Shown here piece after piece: positions 8,722 through 17,100 of a stretch of DNA of 64,000 bases. The notes under the pieces are model-generated. The model was not told where the DNA came from, made no database searches, and worked only from the letters and a program-made list of their open reading frames with translations. This DNA comes from JANNPJ01 sp035474375 (lineage in GTDB: Bacteria > Actinomycetota > Actinomycetes > Actinomycetales > Kineosporiaceae). Location of the stretch: positions 7,527 through 71,526 of the forward strand of contig DATINJ010000209.1 of assembly GCA_035474375.1 (NCBI GenBank). Reading direction: 5' to 3'. The stretch's first letter is position 1. Each line of letters opens with the position of its first letter. Made by a program: the position numbers and the translations under genes.

Positions 8722-10131
8722 GGCGCCGTTGCCTTCGTCGTCGAGTCCGGCAGCCGCCAGCTTCAGCGCTCCGGTCAGCACAGCGGCCGTCAGATCAATC
8801 TGCCACTGCCGGGCTCCGAGCCCACGTAACACCTGCTCGATGGCTTCCTGGGACATCGATTCCGGTGGATCCCAGCACAGCCGGCGCACGGTGTCCGGAG
8901 CCAGCAGGTTCTCCACCGGCAGTTCCAGGGATCCACCCAGTTCGGCGATCGCCGCCCGAGCAGCGGCCAATCGGGCGGCCGCCATCGGATCGCGTTCGGC
9001 CCAGACCCGAGGTGGTGGTGGCCCGTCCGTAGGCAGGTGCTGCGGGGGCAGTTCGGCGTCGGGCAGGGCGCGGGCGACGTCCAGCGCGTCCAGCCATTGC
9101 CGGGTGTGCCGCCGGGCACCGCGCCCGGAGAACGCCGGCAACGCGTTCAGTGCGGTCATCGAGGTGGGCATCGCCAGTGCGGCCTCGACGATCGCGCTGT
9201 CCGGCAGGATCCGGCCCGGGGACAGGTCGCGCTGCCGGGCGACGGCGTCGCGCGCCGTCCACAATTCTCGGACCCCGGCCAACCGCCGCCGGTCCCGGAC
9301 CCGGTGCATCCCGGAGGTACGCCGCCACGGGTCGACCCGGGGCGGTGGCGGTGGTGCGGCCGCCACCGCGGCGAACTCCTCTTGAGCCCAGGCCAGCTTG
9401 CCCTGCCGCTCCAGTTCGGTGTGGACGGCGTCACGTAGGTCGGTCAGCACCTCGACGTCGAGGGCGGCGTAGCGCAGCCAGGGCTCGGGCAACGGGCGGG
9501 TGGACCAGTCGACCGCCGAGTGTTCCTTGGCCAGGCTCAGGCCGAGCAGTTCCTCCACCATCGCGGCCAGTCCCACCCGCGGATAGCCGGCCAGTCGGCC
9601 GCCGAGTTCGGTGTCGAACAGGATGGTCGGATGCAGGCCCACCTCGGCGAGGCAGGGCAGATCCTGGGACGCCGCGTGCAGAACCCACTCGACCCCGGCG
9701 ATGGCGTGGTTCAGGTCGGACAGGTCGGGTAGTTCGACCGGATCGATCAGTGCGGTCCCGGCGCCCTCGCGGCGTAGCTGGACCAGGAAGGCGCGCTGGC
9801 CGTAGCGGTGACCGGAAGCGCGCTCGGCGTCCACGGCGATCGGACCGGTGCCGGCGGCCATTGCCGCGATCACCTCGGCGAGGGCTGCACGGTCGACGAT
9901 CACTGGTGGCACGCCGTCCCGGGGGAAGTCCAGGCGCTGTCGCGGCGCAGCCTCTTGAACTGCGGATTCGGCCTCGGGCAAGGCTTCGGAGGCGCCCTCG
10001 GGCAAGGCTTCGGAGGTGGCCTCGGAGACGTCTTCGGGGGCAGCCTTGTCCGGGTCGTCAGCGGCGGCCGGAATCGAGGCAGGCTTCACCGCCGCGGCTG
10101 CCGGAATCGAGGCAGCGCGGAACTCTGGCAT
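8719..10131 (-). CDS. rnd: Ribonuclease D-like 3'-5' exoribonuclease with HRDC domain
   Basis: A DEDD-type exonuclease with a C-terminal HRDC domain, 470 residues. The exonuclease domain begins with IAVDAERASG (the D-x-E metal ligands) and continues through ALDVEVLTDLRD, which carries a late catalytic Asp. HRDC-like sequence (RDLSPGRILPDSAIVEAA) follows. The first 80 or so residues are a low-complexity tail rich in Ala, Pro and Glu (repeated SEALPE-type phrases), unlike the rest. ATG 10131 is preceded by GGGAGG at a rather long spacing, and the open frame extends 14 codons further, so the start is uncertain. It sits between the WhiI-like regulator and efeU, the conserved actinobacterial position. 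Confidence 0.88.
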   Translation of the reverse strand: MPEFRAASIPAAAAVKPASIPAAADDPDKAAPEDVSEATSEALPEGASEALPEAESAVQEAAPRQRLDFPRDGVPPVIVDRAALAEVIAAMAAGTGPIAVDAERASGHRYGQRAFLVQLRREGAGTALIDPVELPDLSDLNHAIAGVEWVLHAASQDLPCLAEVGLHPTILFDTELGGRLAGYPRVGLAAMVEELLGLSLAKEHSAVDWSTRPLPEPWLRYAALDVEVLTDLRDAVHTELERQGKLAWAQEEFAAVAAAPPPPPRVDPWRRTSGMHRVRDRRRLAGVRELWTARDAVARQRDLSPGRILPDSAIVEAALAMPTSMTALNALPAFSGRGARRHTRQWLDALDVARALPDAELPPQHLPTDGPPPPRVWAERDPMAAARLAAARAAIAELGGSLELPVENLLAPDTVRRLCWDPPESMSQEAIEQVLRGLGARQWQIDLTAAVLTGALKLAAAGLDDEGNGA

Positions 10132-10211
10132 CAGGGGGCTTGTCCTCCCTTCGTCAACCGGCACAAACCCCACCGTAGCTTGCTGTTAGCCGCTGTCGGT
10201 CGTCGACGCGG

Positions 10212-10811
10212 TCAGGCAATGACACCAGACCGCAGCGAGGTGGCCACCATCTCGGCCCGATCACCGGTCCCGAGCTTGCGGGCAATCCGGGCAAGATGGC
10301 TCTTCACGGTGAGAGCTGAGAGCCCGAGAGCCACCCCGATGTCCTTGTTCGACTTGCCCTCGGCCACCAGTTGCAACACCTGGATCTCCCGAGCCGACAG
10401 CGAATCGACCCCCTCGCCGCGTTCGGTGATCGGCCGTGCCACGCCGGTGCCGACCGCCGAGACCACGTAACACCGGATACCGGCGGCGACGGCGGCTCGG
10501 ACGCTGTAGGGATCGTCGCTGGTGGCCACCACCATGCCGCGCTGCCAGCCGGCCGCCCGAAGCTCGCGGACCAGGGCGATCCCGGATCCGTCCGGCAGTC
10601 CGGCCTCGGCAACCACCAGGTCGGCGATCCCGGCGGACGCCCGAGAGCGAGCCTCCGCGACAGTTCCGATCTCCAGGACGTGCCGGGCACCCATCGCACG
10701 CAACGTATGAGCAACCGTCTCCCTGACCGCGGGGCTGTTGACCACGACCATGGCCGCGAATCGGCCTGGGCGCGGCACGGCTACTCCAGCTCGCTCGGTC
10801 AGAGCGGTCAC
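10212..10811 (-). CDS. whiI: WhiI-like orphan atypical response regulator (LuxR family)
   Basis: A receiver-like domain (about 20-125) is followed by a LuxR/NarL helix-turn-helix (about 135-195, with SAREIQVLQLVAEGKSNKDI). At the usual phospho-acceptor Asp the sequence reads VVAEAGLPDG, so the Asp is replaced by Glu and the acidic pocket is incomplete. Phosphorylation by a kinase is therefore unlikely. From memory, Streptomyces WhiI (SCO6029), a sporulation regulator that pairs with BldM, is also an atypical regulator in this neighbourhood; orthology is inferred from context. The frame can start at TTG 10823, but GTG 10811 has GGAGG five bases upstream and is preferred. No sensor kinase is adjacent. 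Confidence 0.78.
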   Translation of the reverse strand: MTALTERAGVAVPRPGRFAAMVVVNSPAVRETVAHTLRAMGARHVLEIGTVAEARSRASAGIADLVVAEAGLPDGSGIALVRELRAAGWQRGMVVATSDDPYSVRAAVAAGIRCYVVSAVGTGVARPITERGEGVDSLSAREIQVLQLVAEGKSNKDIGVALGLSALTVKSHLARIARKLGTGDRAEMVATSLRSGVIA

Positions 10812-10962
10812 CTCAGCCTCCAAAGGAATGATCGACCGAGGTCGACGTCTGTTCTCCCGGAGGGGATCGGCACCGTTCGCGGCCGACTTGAGAGGAGGGA
10901 CGGCGCAGCGCCAGCCGCTGCCCGAGTGCCCGCCGACCGGGTGGTGGGCGGGGCGGGCAGAT

Positions 10963-11532
10963 CTAGTGGCGCCGGGGGAGGGAGGTGACGCCGTCGGTCA
11001 CCGGCGGTAGCCCGGCCACCGTGCACAGCAGGTTGGACCAGGCCTCGAGGTGGGTGACGACGTCGTCCAGCGGCGTCCAGGACGCTCTGACCTCGATCTC
11101 CACCGTGGGTGGCGGCCCGGCCAGGGCACCGAAGGTCTCAGAGACCACTCGGGTGACCGTGCCGCCGGCAGCGGTGTACTCGGCGCCGCCGACCGCCAGC
11201 GACTCCTCCAGCCAGGACCAGCCGACCTGGCCGAGCATCGCGTCCTGGCCGAGGTCGCTCTCCAGCCCGGCGCGGACGAACGTGACGATCCGGTAGGTGC
11301 CCTGCCAGGCTTCCGGTCCGGCCGGGTCGTGCAGCAGGACGAAGCGGCCGGTCGCCAGCTCATCGCCGTCCGACGTCACATCGGCGCTGAGGGCGAGCGC
11401 GAAGGGGGCAATCCGTTGCGGGGCTGGGACCTCCTCGAGGCTGACCTCCGGCCGCAGGATTGTTGCCCGCAATCGGGACACCACAGCGAGGAACCCCTCA
11501 GGGGCATCGTCAGACCTTCCGCGGACCGCCAC
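10963..11532 (-). CDS. DUF3000 domain-containing protein
   Basis: A conserved actinobacterial protein of unknown function (DUF3000), about 189 residues from the chosen start. Recognisable parts are FLAVVSRLRATILRPEV, APQRIAPFALALSADV, a GRFVLLHDPAGPEAW-like segment and the Trp-rich WSWLEESL. These are followed by a long C-terminal helix-rich part. The open frame runs 52 codons further upstream into Cys/Arg-rich nonsense, so a GTG near 11532 is more credible, though its ribosome-binding site is poor. In related genomes it lies directly next to hemE; here about 4 kb of extra genes intervene. Confidence 0.8.
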   Translation of the reverse strand: MAVRGRSDDAPEGFLAVVSRLRATILRPEVSLEEVPAPQRIAPFALALSADVTSDGDELATGRFVLLHDPAGPEAWQGTYRIVTFVRAGLESDLGQDAMLGQVGWSWLEESLAVGGAEYTAAGGTVTRVVSETFGALAGPPPTVEIEVRASWTPLDDVVTHLEAWSNLLCTVAGLPPVTDGVTSLPRRH

Positions 11533-11712
11533 CGTCGCAGCGTACGGTGACGGATCGCCACTTTCGGGGACGACGCGCCCAGTCAGGGCTTTGGTGCAGC
11601 ACGTTAAGTGACGGCGATCGCCTCCCGCATCCCCACAAGATCGGCAAGACCGGTCACCCCAGCGCTTCCGCCCGCGCGCGGACGTCACGGTCTCGACGGC
11701 CGTCGACCAGCC

Positions 11713-12495
11713 CTAGGGCCTCGTCCAGGGTGGTTCCGTGCGCCCGTCCGGGCGTGGGTCGGGCAGTTGCAGGACGGCGAGGGTGGCACGCATCGTCGCC
11801 AGGTCGGCGAGGCCGGTCAGATCGGGAAAGAGCTCGTGATCCGTGATCCCCATTGCGTCCAGGTCTCCGAGCGCTACCGCGGTCTCTTCGGTCGGCAGTA
11901 AACATCTGGTCAGAGCGGGGCCATCGGTCAGCCGCTCGACGTATTCCTCCAGGCAGGTGACGGCCGCCCGGCAGAGCGTAAACCGGCCGCTCTGGTTTCG
12001 GAGCCGGTTGTTCGCCACCAGTGGTGCGGCGATGATCTCGACGCCACCGCTGGCCCAGACCGGGTCCTGCAGATGCAGCACCCAGACCGCGGCCTGGCCG
12101 TGGCCGCCGGGATCGCGCAGCAGGTGCGAGCGGAAGGCGAAGAAGGCTGCCACGTAAGGGCTCATCGACCAGTCGAGCATTCGGGTGGGTAGTCCGTGGT
12201 GCTGGCCGAGCGCCCAGAGCGCGTGTTCGTCCTCGGTGACCGAAGGTGGTACCCCGGCGTCCACACACCCTTGCCGCCACTGCGCGACCAAGTCGTCCCA
12301 CAACCGCATCCGCGGTTCCAGCGGGACGCCGTCGAATCGCCGGTCGAACGCCGTGGACAACTTCCAGTCGGCGTCTCCGGCCCCGCGGAACAGATACTGC
12401 CCCCGGCGGAACCGACCGCCCGGGTACAGCTCCAGGAAGAGGTCCCGCTTGAAGGCCACCCAGTTCGGGTAGGAGATCGTCCGAACGGCGCTCAT
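11713..12495 (-). CDS. FRG domain-containing protein
   Basis: A 260-residue protein built on an FRG domain. The eponymous Phe-Arg-Gly occurs in QYLFRGAGDADWKL (residues 36-38), and the second hallmark, ALGQHHGLPTRMLDWS, at about 95-110, followed by AAFFAF. FRG domains occur in bacterial proteins of uncertain biochemistry, often next to NTPases and in conflict-type loci; a toxin or enzyme role is suspected, not shown. It has no signal peptide or membrane segment. The ATG at 12495 overlaps the ATPase stop by 4 bases (ATGA), so the two are one operon and probably made in a fixed ratio. I infer it is the effector or substrate-handling partner of the ATPase. Confidence 0.85.
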   Translation of the reverse strand: MSAVRTISYPNWVAFKRDLFLELYPGGRFRRGQYLFRGAGDADWKLSTAFDRRFDGVPLEPRMRLWDDLVAQWRQGCVDAGVPPSVTEDEHALWALGQHHGLPTRMLDWSMSPYVAAFFAFRSHLLRDPGGHGQAAVWVLHLQDPVWASGGVEIIAAPLVANNRLRNQSGRFTLCRAAVTCLEEYVERLTDGPALTRCLLPTEETAVALGDLDAMGITDHELFPDLTGLADLATMRATLAVLQLPDPRPDGRTEPPWTRP

Positions 12496-14066
12496 CGTTC
12501 GGCGGCCGGTTCCTGCACACCGTTGGCGCTCAGCCCGACGCTGCCGGCCAGGCAGGGGTGCAGGACGTAGGTGTCGACGTCCGCGGGGAGTTGGAACTCC
12601 TCGACGTCGCCGAGCGTGTAGAACGCCTCCCGGCCGTGCGCGTCCACGTAGCCGAGCAGACCGTTCAGCCAGAGCACCGAGCCGACGTCGGTGGCGCCGT
12701 CGAAGTGCGGATTCGCGATCTCACGCAACCCCTCCAGATCGGTTCGGGGGAACCTGACGGCGCCGATCAACCGCAGGATCGAGCGCATCTCTTCGAGCAC
12801 GCCGCCGATGTACGACTGGGTGCTGGTGTACAGCTCGGAATAGGTGTGCTTGGCGGCGCCGAGGGGCATCAGATCCGAGGACACCTGGTTGGCGCACTGG
12901 GCCAGCTGCGAATCACCGAACCGCTTGGCGCACCGGCCGACCACCCGCTTCAGTTCCGGTTCCGGCACCTGGCTGCGACCATTGCGTTTCTGCCGCAGCA
13001 CCTCCTCGGCCAGCTCGTTCCCGAGCGAAATGACGTCTCGGGGGATCATCCGGGTGTGCCGGATCAGGTAGTCCTCGATCCGCTCCCTGATCCCCCATTC
13101 GTTCGTCACCGTCGCCAGCCCCAGCCAGTCCCGGAGGGTGACCTCACCGGTGGGTTGCCGCATCCGGAACTCCGCCGGCAAACGCCGAACCTTGTCCTGT
13201 AAAAGGAACAGCAGCGCCGCGCGGTCCCAGCTGAGTACCCGGATATGCGGTTCCTGGTAATAGCGCGGGGCATGTTCGGAGTGGTAGATGGACGACATCA
13301 CGATGTCTCGGATCGCGATCACGATATGTAGTCGGCCGCCGAAACGGTGATCCCGAAGCAGTCGCATTACCTGATAGAAGAGGCCCTCCTGGCATCTCAG
13401 CCAGTACATCGGAGCGTGACTGAACTCCTCGTCTACGGCGTCCAGGTAGAAATAGATCGGTCGGCAATGCGCGATCACTTCGCCGAGCAGATCCTCCAGG
13501 TCGTCCCAGAGCGGGTCGTCGAGGAACCGGGAGAGCTGATGCGCGGTGTCGTGCTGGTTGATCACCTCCCGGACCTGGTTGTAGATCGAGCGCGGTCGCC
13601 GGTAGTCACCGAGCAGTCGGTGGTAGTTCTGCTCCAGGTCCTCGCGCTGATGCTCCGGGATCTGTGGCCGCAACTCGGCGCGCAGCAGGAGATGCGAGGC
13701 GAGGGAGCGGAGGATCGCCCGGGACCAGATCTGCATCCATTTCTCCACCAGCACCTGGCCGGAGAACCACTGGCAGGCCTTGACGATCACTTCGGTACTG
13801 GGTGGGCTCTGTTGCGGCACATCCGCGTAGACCGAGCTCTGCCGGGATTGATGGTCCTGCAGCCGGCGCAGATAGACGGTCTTGCCGGCGCCGAGCTTGC
13901 CGACGATCACCCGGACCATTGAATCGTCGGCCCGGGTGGCCAGCGCGCCATATGACTGGTCCCCGCCGAAATCCACAAAGTCACCGATCAGCCGCTCGAT
14001 CTGGGCTCGCGATCCGTCCGGGTTGCCAAACGGCCCGAGATCGCCGGCCTGATCCTTGGTGGCCAT
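12492..14066 (-). CDS. P-loop ATPase (STAND/Sll1717-like)
   Basis: A 524-residue cytoplasmic NTPase. Walker A is GKLGAGKT (56-63) and the Walker B strand is IYFYLDAVDEEF (about 204-215), with the catalytic acid after the Asp pair. An arginine-containing sensor stretch follows (RLHIVIAIRDIV). The first 45 residues are a short lead, and the C-terminal 200 residues are helical without a known domain. The closest family I can name is the Sll1717-type P-loop ATPases; KAP-like is an alternative. It overlaps the FRG gene and faces the membrane-protein gene across an 86-base divergent gap. Lower-GC codons than the haem genes suggest acquisition. Its Shine-Dalgarno is weak. Confidence 0.85.
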   Translation of the reverse strand: MATKDQAGDLGPFGNPDGSRAQIERLIGDFVDFGGDQSYGALATRADDSMVRVIVGKLGAGKTVYLRRLQDHQSRQSSVYADVPQQSPPSTEVIVKACQWFSGQVLVEKWMQIWSRAILRSLASHLLLRAELRPQIPEHQREDLEQNYHRLLGDYRRPRSIYNQVREVINQHDTAHQLSRFLDDPLWDDLEDLLGEVIAHCRPIYFYLDAVDEEFSHAPMYWLRCQEGLFYQVMRLLRDHRFGGRLHIVIAIRDIVMSSIYHSEHAPRYYQEPHIRVLSWDRAALLFLLQDKVRRLPAEFRMRQPTGEVTLRDWLGLATVTNEWGIRERIEDYLIRHTRMIPRDVISLGNELAEEVLRQKRNGRSQVPEPELKRVVGRCAKRFGDSQLAQCANQVSSDLMPLGAAKHTYSELYTSTQSYIGGVLEEMRSILRLIGAVRFPRTDLEGLREIANPHFDGATDVGSVLWLNGLLGYVDAHGREAFYTLGDVEEFQLPADVDTYVLHPCLAGSVGLSANGVQEPAAER

Positions 14067-14152
14067 CTGCGCAGCTTACAGTTTCTGCTGAATGTTTGAA
14101 TTGCCCGGCCTGTTCATATTCCTTTCCGCGCTCGCCGACCACAGGAGTACCG
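14067..14152. promoter_or_regulatory. Divergent promoter region of the ATPase-FRG and membrane-protein genes
   Basis: This 86-base spacer must hold the promoters for both directions, so the three genes of the module can be co-regulated. The + strand side ends in AGGAG at 14143-14147, five bases before the ATG at 14153. I see no clear operator palindrome in it. Confidence 0.45.
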
Positions 14153-15619
14153 ATGGCTTCCCGGCAGCTCGATCCAGCGCCGCGAAACTATCTGCTGTCT
14201 CGACGGCGGCGGCTGAGCCGACACCTGCTGGCCCACGGATATCGGTCGTTGCTCGGCGGGACCACCGCTACCGGTGTCCTGGCCGGGTTCCTGTCGGCGT
14301 CCGGGCTGCGCTGGAGCCTGCTTGCCTACATCGCGGTCGCGACCCTTTCGGCGGGGGTCATCCTGCTTGTCCTCGGCCTGCGCACCAGGCCTCGATACGG
14401 GTTGCCGGAACTGCCCCGGTACGAGCTGTCGGCGTTGCTGGGTCGGCGTTCTGCGGCGGAGGGAACCGGAGAGCCCGAAGCGGTGGAGCAGGTATCGGGC
14501 CGCCCTCGGCAATTGAGCCCGGTGCTCACTCCGGGCAGCCCGGCCGCCCGGCGCTCCACGGTTCGCTGCGACGACCCGGTCTATGGCGCCGGACTGCGAG
14601 TGCTGCTGCCGCCGAGCCAACCACTCGTGGTGATCTCCAGCAATCGGCGTGACGTCGGGCGGGATCACGAACTGCCGTTGCCGCTGTTCTCCGACCACGG
14701 TCGCCGGACCCAGGTCGAGGTGGATCTGCGGCCCTTCGGAATTCCCTTACCGCCCTATGGTTTCGAGCGCGAACTGCCGGAAGGCGGGCAGGACGTCGAC
14801 CACACCCTGGCGGTCAAGGACCTGGTGTTCGTACCGGAGTTGGCGGCTGCGCTGAGCGCCGACGGCCGGCTCGACGAGCACCAGGGCGGGCCGGTGATGC
14901 TGCCGGAGCACTGCGTCGACCCCGCGTTGCTGGCCGAGCGGGACGTCGTGGTGATCGGTGGACCGGACACCAACTTCTGGCACGGTGCCTTGTTCGAGCC
15001 GGTGGCCCAGCAGTTCGCCGTTCCCCGCAGCGCCGTCCCGTTGGCCCTGAACCTGCGGGATGTCAGTGCCGGCTTCCCGGTGTACGGGTCGCGATCGATG
15101 TCGGTCGAACTGACCGACCTCGGCACGGTGTTCCGGCATACCCGGGAGGAGCGCGCCGATCTGGACGAGCGGCTGTACCCGACCTACGGGATGGTGCTGG
15201 CCACCAGGAATCCGTTCGCCGCGGCGGTCGGGCGCTCGCATTGGTGTGTCTTCGTCGCCGGCACCCGCAGTCTCGGTACCAGTGGCGCCGTCCTTGGCCT
15301 GGTCCGGATGCTCCGGGAGATGCGGGACGACGCCGACCTGAACTTCTGCTCGCTGGTCCCCAGCACGTCGCCGGGGGTGAGCGCGCAGGTCTCCGCCGTG
15401 CTGTTCCGGGTTGCCGAGGTGGAGCAGGCGATGCTGGTCCGTGGTGGCGAGCTGACCGCACGCCGCCGCCGGACCCTGGCCCCGGAGGGCATCGACCCGC
15501 ACTACAGCGACAGCTACGTGCCGGTCGGCGTCGAATACCTGTCGTACGCCTCGTACTCCGGGACCGATCTGGAGGCCCGGGATCGACCAGCCCCGGAATG
15601 GCGGTTCCTTGCCGAATGA
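14153..15619 (+). CDS. Two-helix membrane protein with C-terminal GGP/NPF-type ligand-binding-like domain
   Basis: 488 residues. A basic N-terminus leads to two adjacent membrane helices (about 33-52 and 54-77), then a Pro/Arg-rich linker to about 140, then a large soluble domain. That domain has a first strand PLVVISSNRRD (about 157-167), a DVVVIGGPDTNFW turn (264-276), YGMVLATRNPF (345-355) and FVAGTRSLGTSGA (367-379). It recalls a C-terminal domain I have seen in bacterial and archaeal proteins of unknown role, with a GGP-x-x-N turn and a late AG-x-x-x-x-GT glycine turn; a nucleotide or sugar ligand is possible but unproven. The ATG has AGGAG at ideal spacing. It is divergent from the ATPase-FRG operon and likely their membrane sensor or anchor. 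Confidence 0.75.
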   Translation: MASRQLDPAPRNYLLSRRRRLSRHLLAHGYRSLLGGTTATGVLAGFLSASGLRWSLLAYIAVATLSAGVILLVLGLRTRPRYGLPELPRYELSALLGRRSAAEGTGEPEAVEQVSGRPRQLSPVLTPGSPAARRSTVRCDDPVYGAGLRVLLPPSQPLVVISSNRRDVGRDHELPLPLFSDHGRRTQVEVDLRPFGIPLPPYGFERELPEGGQDVDHTLAVKDLVFVPELAAALSADGRLDEHQGGPVMLPEHCVDPALLAERDVVVIGGPDTNFWHGALFEPVAQQFAVPRSAVPLALNLRDVSAGFPVYGSRSMSVELTDLGTVFRHTREERADLDERLYPTYGMVLATRNPFAAAVGRSHWCVFVAGTRSLGTSGAVLGLVRMLREMRDDADLNFCSLVPSTSPGVSAQVSAVLFRVAEVEQAMLVRGGELTARRRRTLAPEGIDPHYSDSYVPVGVEYLSYASYSGTDLEARDRPAPEWRFLAE

Positions 15620-15683
15620 GCCGAAGGAGACGCCGGCGGAGACCGACTACCCGCCCGGCTGCAATGCCTGAGAGGATCGCCAG

Positions 15684-16772
15684 GTGCCTGTGTCCTCCGC
15701 CAAACCGCCGATCGTCGCCACCCCTGATCCCCGCCTGGCGGACGCGCCGCTGCTGCGAGCCTTCCGCAAGGAGCGGCCAGAGGTCGCCCCGGTCTGGTTC
15801 ATGCGGCAAGCGGGCCGGTCGCTGCCGGAGTACCGGGCGCTCCGCAAGGGCATCGCGATGCTGGACAGTTGCCGCCGTCCCGACCTGGTCACCGAGATCA
15901 CCCTGCAACCGGTGCGCCGGTACGGGGTGGACGCCGCGATCTTCTTCTCCGACATCGTCGTCCCGCTGAAGGCGGTCGGGGTAGACCTCGACATCGTCGC
16001 CGGGGTCGGCCCGGTGATCGCCGAGCCGTTCCGGACCCGGGCGGACCTCGACCGGCTGCCGGAGCTGACCGCTGCCGACGTCCCAGACATCACCGAGGCG
16101 GTCGGCCTGCTGGTCGCCGAGCTCGGCGGCACCCCGCTGATCGGCTTCGCCGGCGCGCCCTTCACCCTCGCCTCCTACCTGGTCGAGGGTGGCCCGAGCC
16201 GCGAGCTGACGAAAACCAAGGCACTGATGTACGGTGACCCGCCGCTGTGGCGGGCGCTGCTGGACCGGCTGGCGCTGATCTCGGGGGAGTTCCTCCGGGT
16301 GCAGGTCGCTGCCGGTGCCAGCGCCGTCCAGCTTTTCGACTCCTGGGTCGGTGCGCTACCGCTGCCGGACTACCTGGAGTACGTCCAGCCGGCCTCCGCC
16401 AAGGTGCTCGAATCCGTCCGCGAACTCGCCCCGGACGTCCCCCGGATCCACTTCGGGGTGGGTACCGGGGAACTGCTGGTGGCGATGGGCGAGGCCGGCG
16501 CGGACGTCGTCGGGGTCGACTTCCGGGTGCCGCTCGACGTCGCGGCCGCCCGGCTCGGTGGCCGGTACGCACTTCAGGGCAACCTCGACCCGGCGATCTT
16601 GCAGGCCGGACCGGACGTCGTCCGGCGCCGCACGATCGAGACGCTGCAGGCCGGTCTCACCGCCCCCGGCCATGTCTTCAACCTCGGCCACGGCGTGCCT
16701 CCAGGCACCGATCCGGACGTGTTGTCCCTGGTCGTCGACACCGTCCACGGCTGGCGTCCCGCTCAGCCGTGA
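15684..16772 (+). CDS. hemE: Uroporphyrinogen decarboxylase
   Basis: Removes four carboxyl groups from uroporphyrinogen III to give coproporphyrinogen III. It is 362 residues, a normal size. The N-terminal signature PVWFMRQAGRSLPEYR (about 36-51) carries the substrate-binding Arg residues. FFSDIVVPLKAVG and FAGAPFTLASYLVEG follow in the expected order, and the late GHGVPPGTDPD is the conserved His/Gly stretch. The GTG at 15684 follows AGAGGA; a second GTG two codons on is also possible. It is the first haem gene after the inserted ATPase/FRG module and ends in a hairpin. Together with cgoX and chdC it builds the coproporphyrin-dependent haem route. Confidence 0.96.
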   Translation: MPVSSAKPPIVATPDPRLADAPLLRAFRKERPEVAPVWFMRQAGRSLPEYRALRKGIAMLDSCRRPDLVTEITLQPVRRYGVDAAIFFSDIVVPLKAVGVDLDIVAGVGPVIAEPFRTRADLDRLPELTAADVPDITEAVGLLVAELGGTPLIGFAGAPFTLASYLVEGGPSRELTKTKALMYGDPPLWRALLDRLALISGEFLRVQVAAGASAVQLFDSWVGALPLPDYLEYVQPASAKVLESVRELAPDVPRIHFGVGTGELLVAMGEAGADVVGVDFRVPLDVAAARLGGRYALQGNLDPAILQAGPDVVRRRTIETLQAGLTAPGHVFNLGHGVPPGTDPDVLSLVVDTVHGWRPAQP

Positions 16773-16783
16773 TCGGACCTACC

Positions 16784-16809
16784 CACCCCCGTTCCATCCA
16801 GCGGGGGTG
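16784..16809 (+). terminator. Hairpin after hemE
   Basis: An 8-bp perfect stem, CACCCCCG (16784-16791) with CGGGGGTG (16802-16809), around a 10-base loop, starts 12 bases after the hemE stop. No T tract follows. Confidence 0.6.
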
Positions 16810-17100
16810 ACCGGCATGATCATCGGCTGACTATGCGCGAAGTACCTATTCCGCTCGGTGACTAAGTGCTCCCGCCCAGTCATCGCCGCTAAGTGCTCGC
16901 ATTCGTAGGCTCGTCGGGGGCGCACCGCCCCTGGGCGGCCGGGCGGCGGTCACCCGGGCACGCGTAACCCGGGTTCCACGGCGGTGACATCGGTTGCGGT
17001 GGTCCTTATGCGTGTTGGTGTGACCCATGGCCGACCAGGGCGGTGGTTGCCAAGTGCGACCCGACCAGCGGGGACCCCGACGAACTGGCGAATCCGACGG
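16810..17100. other. Gene-free stretch between hemE and the DUF4349 gene
   Basis: No supported gene. The 10-mer CTAAGTGCTC occurs twice (16862-16871 and 16889-16898). The rest is GC-rich sequence with no recognisable motif. It is downstream of both flanking genes, so no promoter is required here. Confidence 0.45.

Noticed and set aside
11600..15683. Attachment-site repeats at the edges of the ATPase/FRG module
   Set aside because: I looked for matching repeats near 11600-11712 and 15620-15683 and found none.
16862..16898. Direct repeat CTAAGTGCTC as a mobile-element end
   Set aside because: Only two 10-mers 27 bases apart, nothing mobile between or next to them.
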